From Branchiostoma floridae (lineage: Eukaryota > Chordata > Leptocardii > Amphioxiformes > Branchiostomatidae): a DNA stretch of 64,000 nucleotides. Position numbers and translations under genes: made by a program. Below the pieces are notes generated by a model. That model was given only the letters and a program-made list of their open reading frames with translations. It did no database searches and was not told the DNA's origin. Position 1 is the first letter of the stretch. Every line of letters begins with the position of its first letter. The stretch covers positions 11,819,097 through 11,883,096 of the forward strand of contig NC_049982.1 in assembly GCF_000003815.2 (NCBI RefSeq). The letters run 5' to 3'. This document shows, in pieces, positions 54,977-64,000 of the stretch.

Positions 54977-55624
54977 GGTATCTCGGTCGGCTAAATTGGC
55001 ATTTTGACCTTCCACTGTTTTCTTATTAATAAATTAAGAAAGAATGGAGCCGTAACGAATATTGATAGATGGGCATTAGAGAATTCTAAATCTGATTTTT
55101 TGGGGGCCGATATGATGACGTCATCATTTTTATTACCTCTGATATTATTTTTTTCTATGACAAAATACAGCACTTTGGTACATACCACTGTAATGAAACT
55201 TCGTTTTTCGTTGCATAATGATGGAAGCTACAATCGTAGTGTTGCGCAAATTGCTATCTACTACTGATCTGTAGTAATTAGAAAATGTTTGTTTTCATCT
55301 AATTAAAAAAATTTACTTCTTAATAACTGCAGATCGTTAGTAGATATCAATTTGCGCAACACTACGATTGTAGCTTCCATCATTATGCAACGAAAAACGA
55401 AGTTTCATTACAGTGGTATGTACCAAAGTGCTGTATTTTGTCATAGAAAAAAATAATATCAGAGATAATAAAAATGATGACGTCATCAATTCGGCCCCCA
55501 AAAAATCAGACTTAGAATTCTCTAATGCACATCTATCAACATTCGTTACGGCTCCATTCTTTCTTAATTCATTAATAAGAAAACAATGGAAGGTCAAAAT
55601 GCCAATTTAGCCGACCGAGATACC
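54977..55624. mobile_element. 648-bp foldback element flanked by TTAA
   Basis: Two arms of about 300 bp (54977-55283 and 55318-55624) are inverted copies with few mismatches around a loop of about 35 bp. The termini are GGTATCTCGGTCGGCTAAAT and its inverse. TTAA lies directly outside both ends, as in target duplications of piggyBac- or Kolobok-type elements. Each arm contains the same 86-87-codon open frame in mirrored positions; I treat that as incidental. Confidence 0.85.
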
Positions 55625-55884
55625 TTAAGCGTAAAAGTACGGATGGCCCCTTCCCCTCTTTGCTTCTGGGGTCCAAAGGAGCCGTTTACCGGCTGGGTCT
55701 TCGTGTCGAGTAACATGTCCAGCAAGGCTTATCCGGCGTCGCCTGACTTCAGTAGAGATAGGGTACAGACAGGTCTTTGTTTGTTGTGAGTTCCCACCAA
55801 GGTTTGTTAGATATACAACAGTAGCATCCTGGTGAAGGAACCGTCCAGTTTCCACGTTTTGATCGAAAGTAAAACTGAGATATA

Positions 55885-56062
55885 CAGTCAAACCTGTATA
55901 AGGGGCCACCTCTACAGAGGGGCCACCTGTCCATAGTGGCCACTTTTTGTCGGTCCCTTGGGTATTTTATCAACAAGTTACCACCTCTATACAGAGGCCA
56001 CCTGTCTATAGTGGCCAAATGTGTCCGGTCCCTTGAGTGGCCGCTATAGACAGGTTTGACTG
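55885..56062. mobile_element. pogo/mariner-like MITE
   Basis: It begins CAGTCAAACCTGTATA and ends TATAGACAGGTTTGACTG, with TA on both sides. The interior repeats GGCCACCTGTC. This end type is widespread in animal Tc1/mariner relatives. No transposase. Confidence 0.75.
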
Positions 56063-56128
56063 TACTCGCTTGATATAGTGATAAAGTCACACTTTGTTTT
56101 TTCTCTTAACACACTCTACTGTTCACAA

Positions 56129-56170
<42 letters not shown>

Positions 56171-56295
56171 ACACATACACACACATACACACACACACAC
56201 GCACACATACGCACGTATCACACACACACAAAGGCACGCACGCACACACGCACGCACACATAAACAAACACATACACACACAGAGACACACATAC
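56129..56295. repeat. CA microsatellite
   Basis: A long CA array with TA, CG and GA interruptions. Confidence 0.95.
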
Positions 56296-56877
56296 AAACA
56301 CCGTCGACAAGTTGTAACGATGTACAGGGTGTTGATATTCTGTAATCTGTACCCATAGAATACTTTTTGGCATACCTAAGTTGTCGAACCTCCCCTAGTG
56401 TTTTGAGTGAGTGTTTTAGGATTGATACAGCAGTATCAAGGTATCATTGAAGTGCGGGATTTATACATTGAACTACTCTCCAAGCAGATGTTATTAGGCT
56501 CTCCGACTGGTTTTGGACGTTGAAGACGTTTTATTGGAGTTTCTATTTTGTCAAGTTTTCTTTTGTCTGGTTGACATACTAAGTAATCATAACCTGACAA
56601 TATAGAAAGACCGATAAAACGCATTAGAAAAACAGCCGGAGTTGCTTTCCTCTACTAGGAAAGTAACTTTGAACTAATCATCGATCAGCATTACTTCTAT
56701 TCGAAACATTATTCAGACGACGTGCAATGGGGTAGTTCCCCTCACAATTTTAAATGGATTGCGCACAAGGGAAAAACCAGATTGTACCCGGGCAAGTCTG
56801 GAATTGAACCTGTTTACGGCGCTTTGAGTTGATCATCCGATTTATCACGACCAATAAAGCTTGGGATTGTAAATAGT

Positions 56878-56926
56878 CACGTGTATATACATTGGCCAAT
56901 CAGCGATGTTAACGAATACGTATATA
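56878..56926 (+). promoter_or_regulatory. Promoter of small gene 3
   Basis: CACGTG (56878-56883), GGCCAATCAG (about 56894-56903) and TATATA (about 56921) occur in this order before a non-coding exon ending at 57026 (GTGAACCAGCGTCAG/GTATGG). The arrangement is repeated before small gene 4. Confidence 0.65.
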
Positions 56927-57026
56927 TGATCGAGATTTTGCCAGGTATCGGCACCTGCTATCCGAGCTGCACAGCACTGTTTTTCCTGCGATTGCAAAAA
57001 GGCCTCCGTCGGTGAACCAGCGTCAG

Positions 57027-58797
57027 GTATGGCTTGAAGTTGTTGTTTCTTATGTTGTTGTAACTTTAATATTGATCTGCCTCGTAGCTCAAAACATTAC
57101 TCCATGTAGTTTCGGACGATGTTTTGCAAGTTTAGGCGGCAATTGTAATGCCACGTATGTACATGTACCACTTATTGATCTATTGACGGAAAAGTACCAT
57201 ACTGCCATTAAAATTGTTGGCAAAATTTAGGCGTCAAAGCGCTGTTTTTTTGGTTTTAACAGCAAAACCAGCTCTATAGTTATAGTGACATATTTTCGTC
57301 AAAAATTCCGGCAAAATTAAGAACAAATCTCAGCTTTCGGTTAGTTAAGTTAATGGTACTTGTTTGTGCATATTTCTTAACATTTTACCAGGAAAAAAAT
57401 TCCCAAATCTTGCCCTATAGAGTGAATTCTTAAGGCATCTGCTATAATGTGCAATTTTTGGTCATTTACGGATTTCTATTAGATTTAATGAAAATGTTAC
57501 CTTACCAGAAACAGCCAACGCCCTGTTGAATAAACAGAGCAAAATGTGTACAACAAAAATGTGTGTGCGGGAAGGGGGTGTTGGTAGGGAAACGTCCAGC
57601 TACACGCGCATTACCCACTAGAGAATACGCTTTGACATGTTTGAGAGGTTCAGTTTGTGTCGTTTTAGCTCTAAACTAAACCGGTGGAAAATCCCGCCTG
57701 GGTGTAACTTCAAGTTACTCTTTTTGCACCTACTAAGTCTGTGAAGAAAGGGGAATATCCCTTCCAGTCAGGGCTTTTCGTCAATTCAGTGTAGAAATGA
57801 ATATTAGTTTTTTTTCTATTCCATATCGAAGCGAACGTAGTCTAGTTTGATATAGCGAGTAATTGTGTCGCTAAATACGTCTGATTCTGTTAATTTTTGG
57901 TTACTTGTTGTTTCCTCCTGGCTTAAGCTTGTTGCTAGGATGTAACGTTGCATTGTGGGTCGATGACGTCAATGGCTGAAGGCAAGGCAACGGGGAATGT
58001 CATTGCTCACTGGGAACTTTGTAAACCTGAAATACAAGTCCGGGCAGGCAGGCTTGCATGACTAGAATTTGATGCACCATCAATATGCACTCCGTCTTAG
58101 TAGTTTAAGTGTCGGAGCACCATGCAAATTCAGCTATGAGAACAGGCTGGAACTTTCTTGCGAGGCTAAAAGAGTGCGCTTTCCACACACAAAAAAAAAG
58201 AATTTTCCTCACACGTTGGCGCTAAATGTAACCCTATCATACAAAGCTGGACAGTTCTATTTTTGCACTTTTCTGTCGTGAAGCATGCACGCTCAGTTTA
58301 GCTGTAAGTCAAGACTACACGGCACATATATTTCCGCTCGCTCAAAATAATGTAATGCATTCTATCCTATATATATCGATAAATTCAAGTGCATTCTAGA
58401 AGACGACAACCATTATTGTGTACAGACAAATCTATACATCATATTTAGACTTAAGGATCAGTAGTATAAAAAAAACGTTAAACTCATAATGTTGATTTAT
58501 TCATACGTGTGCGTAGGTCAGTTCAATTGTATTGTCTTACTTGTTTGTGTGTATACTTGAAGAAGACTGTATGGATGTGTACTTTTGTTGTGTCAATAAA
58601 GATTTTTTGGAGGTTTGATCCATCATTGGTAGCTAGGTGGCGGGGAATCCCAGTGGTAACTGGGAACATTGCAAGTGGGTAATGCAACTCAGTATCGTCA
58701 TCTGCGCATACACGTTCGCAACTTTTGTTCACACTTTTAGCTACTGTTTTTAGAAACTACTGCACAGTAATGTTTTATATCTGGTTATATTATACAG
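57027..58797 (+). other. Intron 1 of small gene 3
   Basis: The first intron is homologous in patches to that of gene 4 (GTGGAAAATCCCGC at 57682 and 61520; CTTGTTGCTA at 57928 and 61753). It also has single versions of the unit that became the 40-bp array in gene 4 (near 57990 and 58640). Confidence 0.6.
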
Positions 58798-58820
58798 TAC
58801 GGACCAGAGCTCCAGACACC

Positions 58821-59236
58821 ATGCCTAACCCTGACGATAAAGACAAAGGGTCAGGACAGGAGAAAGAGAAGGACAAGGTAAACATTACCCAACTATTCAA
58901 TCAGTATACCGACCGTTTTAATTCTTGTTGCTAAAACCGTGAAGGGTGGACCATACAGACGTATTATGCGTTTATCAGCACAAATGGAATCCCCTCCACG
59001 TGTACTTTGAGCACTAAAAGTGGGACATTGGGGGATTTCTAAGCTCCTACTTTTATTGTGCTGATATTGCATTGTATCACAACCATTATTGTCATTACCA
59101 AAACCCATAATATCATGAGTATGCCCTCCCCCATTACGTGCGTTCTTGCTAAGCTTATCCCTCTCTGTCATAGGGTACCGACACAAACCCTACAGATCCC
59201 AAACCGGATCCACCGAGGGACAGGAACCCGATGTAG
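58821..59236 (+). CDS. Diverged small-gene-array member 3, 39 aa
   Basis: Coding exons are 58821-58877 and 59174-59236 (TAG), phase 0, behind a non-coding exon ending at 57026 and an acceptor near 58797. The protein is very polar (MPNPDDKDKGSGQEKEKDK, then GTDTNPTDPKPDPPRDRNPM) and lacks the NPNN motifs of genes 1 and 2, though the last exon also starts with G and has a T-x-P region. AATAAA at 59596-59601 may end the transcript. The gene call rests on promoter and splice homology with gene 4 more than on protein similarity. Function unknown. Confidence 0.55.
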
Positions 59237-60930
59237 CGCTCCTGCTCCTACACGTCAAGTTCCATGCATCTCGTAATAACTGGTATCATCTAAGTGGCCT
59301 GGCTGATAATCAAGGATGAGACACACAACGTGACCATTATGTAGTCAAGATGCCATAACGAGAACTGTCAGAGCAAACTTACAGCATATACATGTATCTA
59401 CGTTAGATCAGCGGTGGTCAAACCAACATCTGTGTTATTTCTTAACTCGCTACATGAGAACACAACACCAGCCTTAAAAAATAACGTTATACATAGTATA
59501 AAAAACTCTAGACTCTAGACTGTTTGTAACAGGATCAGGATGGTCACCCTTCACTAGTAACATCATTATAAATGTAGCAACTTTTATGATGCTAGAATAA
59601 AGACATGGACTTCCTTCTGTCTCGAGACCCCTGTATTCATTTCTAAAACCTTATGTTAGCCTCGTGTCGTGTCCCACAATACACAAACAGATGAGGAATC
59701 AGATTCACACTATGAGAACACTCCATTTCCAGACCGGTAATGCCAAGCGTTTGTAACTTCACCCTTTCTACTCTTGTTCAGTAAGCCTTATAAGCGTATA
59801 TTAGTTTATGGTGTATTGATGTAAACTCAGATCCGTTGCAAGCCAATGTTGAGTCATTCTGAAACTTGTAACCAATCAAATGAGATTTCACCAGCTTAGT
59901 TCTTCCGATCCGTTGCAGATTAAAGTCTATAGCGTACTGTGAAGGCCAATCACTTTCGACAGGACATGCGTTACATCCTACTAATGGTATATTTCTAAGT
60001 GAATATAGCAACAAACATTGACATTATAACGAAGCATGCATATTCCTTTTTTTTTTACAAAGATCATGTGATCATGTGATGGTTAGCAAACATCTACATG
60101 TATACAAAACGACCACAAACGTAAAATGCGAGCTTACTTTTATGTCACATGAGACGGCTAGCTAATGAGTTACGAGTCAGGGAGTTTCCCTTCTCGGTCC
60201 TTTGTTTGTTTGTTTCTGCTTTATACAGCTAGGGAGGTCCATATCATTGCTACTTCTTTTCTGTTGGCCCTTGAAAATACACATAACATATAACATGAAT
60301 ATATACATGGCATCTCAACAAACTATACAAATGGAAAACGTGGCGGATCAATCCTAACTCAATGCCTATTCGTAAGCTGAGGTCGTAAGGTGAGGTCAGA
60401 GGTCAATCATATTTCAAATCGTACGCTTAGATGTTTGTGGCTGCTTTCATCGTCTAAGGAAGTTCATTGCACTTCAGTGGCTGACCTTACACCCATTTGC
60501 GTGTCACCTTGCGTGCAAAGGCACGGAAATGAATACATTATACGCTTTGCACTTATATATCCTTTGACTTCAACGTTTATAAGGCAGCCTCTGTAATATG
60601 CTGAGCAGGGCCAGCATATTACAGAGGCTGCCCACGACCAGGTTCACGCACAATTATATTGTACCTCCTCCCCCAGCGGGTAGAGGACCTGCCACACTCA
60701 TGGAATAGTTCTTACCAAATGAGATAATTATGAACATCTGAATTTGAATCTCTTACTAGTACTTCCAAGGCGCAAGTTACCTCATAACTTGGAATGAGGT
60801 TATTCCCCTCGTGTATTTAGATGTATTGTGCACAGGGGGAAGCCAGATTTTACCAAGGCAAGTCTCAACTTGATCGAGTGTTCGTGCTTTGAAAGTTTTT
60901 ATAAACCAACCAGCAGATCTTATCTTCGAT
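59237..60930. other. 3' flank of small gene 3 and upstream flank of gene 4
   Basis: The stretch 60118-60210 repeats 47650-47760, and 59940-60060 resembles 54380-54460. A perfect short palindrome lies at 60583-60632. No other gene is seen. Confidence 0.55.
60583..60632. repeat. Perfect 21-bp inverted repeat with 8-nt loop
   Basis: The left arm is 60583-60603 (starts GGCAGCCTCTG) and the right arm 60612-60632 (ends CAGAGGCTGCC), with no mismatch. Confidence 0.9.
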
Positions 60931-60975
60931 CACGTGCATGTCCTAACCAATCATTGATCTTCACACCAATGATTA
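60931..60975 (+). promoter_or_regulatory. Promoter of small gene 4
   Basis: CACGTG (60931-60936) and CCAAT (about 60947), with a weak AT-rich GATTATA near 60970. A non-coding exon with GTGAACCAGCAACGTCAG follows, donor after 61086, matching gene 3. Confidence 0.6.
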
Positions 60976-61086
60976 TAGCTTCATGTATGAGGGAGAGCGG
61001 TATCTGTTGTCAGGTAACGGCACCTGTTGTGGACTTGTGCTGCGCAGTTAAGAAAAAGTTTCCTTCGGTGAACCAGCAACGTCAGG

Positions 61087-63601
61087 TAAATCTTATATTC
61101 TTGACACTTTCAGACTTTGTCACCAGGTTCTTGCGTTGCTGTAACTTTTCTTTCAATCTCAATACTTTACAATGAGTGGTTTTAGAACATGGTTTTTGAC
61201 CCCTAAGGAAGTATCAGTGACGAAAAAAGTACCAAAATGTTATCCTGTCAAAAGTACGACCGGTGGCGGGTCTTTTTCATGCAATAATATGACCCGTGTT
61301 GGATTCTTGAAGTGGGATTTCTGTCGCTAGGTTCGTAACATTTGGAGGTACAAATCTCCTCCTGTCCTAAATCTGGTAGATACAAATAGCGTAAACTTTC
61401 TAATAACTACATGTTGTGCTATGCACATGCCCTCAGAATTTATAAGAACAACTGAGTCTAAAGTCTGCGCCTTTTAAAGTACGTTAGAAGCAAGTTTCGC
61501 TAAAACTTGACAAGTGCGAGTGGAAAATCCCGCATGATCGATATCAAACTTGCAGTTCCTCTTTTCTGCTCCGTCGGTGTTCATAGTGAAGGCATCTAGA
61601 CTTTTACTTTACATGACGTGACTTCGTGGCGAGAGTAAAGAAATAACCACGGAATATCATACTCCATGGTGAAGAGAATTAATTTACTTGATGTCACGGG
61701 TGATCTCGACGTTAGATTTATTTAATGTCAATTTTTTGTTTGCTTTTGTTCACTTGTTGCTAAGTTATAACAATACATAGTGCGTGCGCGGTGATGTAAT
61801 GGGCACTCCCATTACTAATTGGGAAATTTCATAGTGTAATGGGGAGTCCCATTACTAACTGGGAAATTTGAAAGTGTAATGGGGAGTCCCATTACTAACT
61901 GGGAAATTTGAAAGTGTAATGGGGAGTCCCATTACTAACTGGGAAATTTGAAAGTGTAATGGGGAGTCCCATTACTAACTGGGAAATTTGTAAGTGCGCA
62001 GTACGAATTTATGCACGGCTGGAATCTTATGCGCCATCAATATTGTGTGATTTCTTGTCGTTATATTTGACTATCATTGTTAGTTGTAACAGTTTAAACT
62101 AATCTATACATGCATCATATAATTGTATACAATTTTCAAAGACCATAGAATGAGAAAAAAATAAAAAACCAATAAATAAATAAATAGAATGAGAGCAATG
62201 AGACTTTTTACCTAAGATATCGCTTTCTTGTGGATATCGAACCGTCATGCAATTCCATACTAAAACGAAGACATAATGCGTGGTGATTTTCAATACTGTA
62301 GAGGACTTATCACAATTCTAAGATCCTAAGAACGTACAAGTGCAGGCCTCGCTTCCGTTAGAATTTGTGTTCGTACCGTACGACGCTATCATCGTGGTGC
62401 GTATATGGAAAGCCCCACTTCAGTATCGGGTAAAGTTGCAGTTCCTGTTTTTCTGTACTGAACAATAGTAAATATAGATATGGCAATATCTTTTCGATTC
62501 TTATGACAAATGTACAAGCAAGTATTCTATTTTGTCGTTGTGAGTCAAATTGGAAATATTATATTGTGGTACCGTTATTTGTGCTAGCCGTTTTGTTCAA
62601 GTTCGTTCTTTGTTTGTTTGTTTATCCGCAAAGTTGTTCTTGTTGCCAGGGTGTAAGGGTTAGGCCGTTCTTGGGCTGAATCAGTGATTGACAGCAGGCA
62701 GCGGCAAATGTGTAGACTGGTACATTGTCTCCATGCGCATGCGTGTAAATGAAGACGACATGGTACATTTATGTTGAAAGCGGGACTACATTCAAATGCC
62801 ATCAGAGTATATGGCAAGCATTGCACAATGCCAGCTGGACTCATGGCCAGTAGTATATACCAAAGTCCTCTGCTTCACACAGAACCTCCTATATTGAGGC
62901 ACTGTAAAGTAATGGCATAATAAAAGCCCTTATGATTAAATGGATATCCATAGAAACTCACAAACGGAGAAAGCTCACCTGTGTTGTTAGTAATCATAGT
63001 ACAATGCTAAACCTTCTTCAAACACAATCGAATCTTCAACGACCACTGTGGCTGTCTCCAGGATCAATGATGACAGATCACAAACGGTTTTATATCTTTG
63101 CAGGTGGTGGCCTCTAAATATCATTAGGTGATGGGGAACATATTTGGGTAAGAAAGAAGCCCGGCCTGAAATCAGAACTTTATGGTTCACGTCGGTGCTC
63201 TCGGTTGTGAAACCTTCGTATATCATATTGTAATTTGTATACTGCTGATTTAAAACATTACAGGGAAAGTGTCAAAGACGACCTCCTGGCTTTGTCCATA
63301 CAAGGAGGTTGAAAAAAAACCCTCCTTGGTCCATATGCATGTTTTTGACCCTCTCGCTCATTGATTTCAAAAGGCCATGACCTGTAAAGAATTGACTACA
63401 AATAATTGAACTAGTCCTACAAGGCGCCATAATAAAATGCAGGTTTTCTAGTGAGACCGAAAGGGTTTTCATGCACCGTTGTGCTGTTATGGTGAAGTTG
63501 GTTTTGTATATTTTGAGCTAAAACTTGACTTTAACATGTATTTCATTTGTAATTCCACTCACATATGAAAGTGATATTTACTATTTGTTTACATCTTACA
63601 G
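61087..63601 (+). other. Intron 1 of small gene 4
   Basis: Homologous in patches to the first intron of gene 3. It holds the 40-bp array at 61796-61994. No coding feature is seen. Confidence 0.6.
61796..61994 (+). repeat. 40-bp minisatellite, five units
   Basis: The units start at 61796, 61836, 61876, 61916 and 61956. Units 2-5 are almost identical; unit 1 differs at several sites. Each contains GGGGAGTCCCATTACTAACT and GGGAAATTTG. Confidence 0.95.
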
Positions 63602-63614
63602 AAAATCAGACAGC

Positions 63615-63680
63615 ATGTCCGACCCAAACCCGAACACTAACACTGGGGGCACAAAGCCGAAGCCAGGCCAGGGCCAAGAG
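63615..63680 (+). CDS. Diverged small-gene-array member 4, 3' partial
   Basis: An acceptor ends at 63601, the ATG is at 63615, and a donor GT follows 63680 in phase 0; the next exon is beyond 64000. The 22 residues (MSDPNPNTNTGGTK, then PKPGQGQE) begin MSDP as in gene 1 and are Asn/Pro/Gly-rich. The non-coding first exon ends at 61086, and the promoter is like that of gene 3. Whether the missing exon carries an NPNN motif cannot be told here. Confidence 0.5.
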
Positions 63681-64000
63681 GTACAAACATGACGTTTTGA
63701 TCATGTTAAAATCGATAGAATGATGTTTCCGAATGATATCTTACATTGCTGTACCGCGAGTTGTTCATACCATAAAAGATGCAACGTCTTTGTCTGGCAT
63801 GAATACCGCATAAGCTTAAGGAGAGAAGGCTTGCTTTTGTTTCTTGATTTGGCATATATAGATCAAACGTCATCGTTTGATCATAGTCAATTGGGATGGG
63901 TAATGTTTTCCTTTGTGACTATTTCTTTTGAGGTACACTATTCTAGTGTCAAGAATTATCACACCAGATGCACTCAATCCATGATGTCATATGTCATATA

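Noticed and set aside
55004-55597. Two mirrored 86-87-codon genes in the foldback
   Set aside because: They are the same sequence in two inverted arms. No family is recognised, and the start lies in the stem near the TIR. Kept only as an observation.
61796-61994. CRISPR-like array
   Set aside because: The units are directly adjacent 40-bp repeats without unique spacers, in a eukaryotic intron. It is a minisatellite.

Overview
This is eukaryotic DNA with spliced genes (GT-AG introns of about 0.1 to 4 kb), CCAAT/TATA promoters, AATAAA signals and dense repeats. The gene content (a lineage-duplicated, neuropsin-like opsin pair) and the style of repeats (tRNA-headed SINEs, many small inverted-repeat elements, a jockey/CR1-like LINE) best fit a cephalochordate such as Branchiostoma. 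The species call is inference. No gene is complete in a single frame, so the coding models below were built by chaining exons whose splice phases agree.

Layout: (1) 1-8350, plus strand: the 3' two thirds of NOA1, a circularly permuted mitochondrial GTPase, with six exons in the window; its fifth intron holds a stray copy of part of its third visible exon. (2) 8351-34700: two tandem, same-strand, six-exon opsins of the neuropsin (OPN5) type. They have identical exon lengths for exons 1-5, a retinal-binding lysine at residue 311 in both, and a YRY tripeptide in place of DRY. A 2.3-kb DNA transposon and other repeats lie between them. (3) 36846-41930, minus strand: a complete eight-exon secreted M14B metallocarboxypeptidase with signal peptide, catalytic domain, transthyretin-like domain and a Gly/Thr linker ending in a Trp-rich tail. 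(4) 45748-64000, plus strand: an array of four tiny genes, each with a CCAAT (and usually TATA) promoter, a non-coding first exon and two short coding exons. The first two encode about 60-residue hydrophilic proteins with two DNxxxQxNPNN motifs. The last two are diverged, and the fourth runs off the window.

Repeats explain much of the rest. One family (called R here) occurs at least six times and ends in a hairpin whose stem differs between copies but stays paired. One R copy, itself carrying a broken LINE and an exon-like fragment, has split the upstream promoter modules of the second small gene by about 4.7 kb. Other elements include a 648-bp foldback flanked by TTAA, a pogo-like element, three members of a TIR family, and a 40-bp minisatellite.

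The genes show no sign of forming one pathway. The most distinctive content is the opsin pair, with patchwork near-identity that suggests gene conversion, and the small NPNN-motif gene array with its duplicated promoters.
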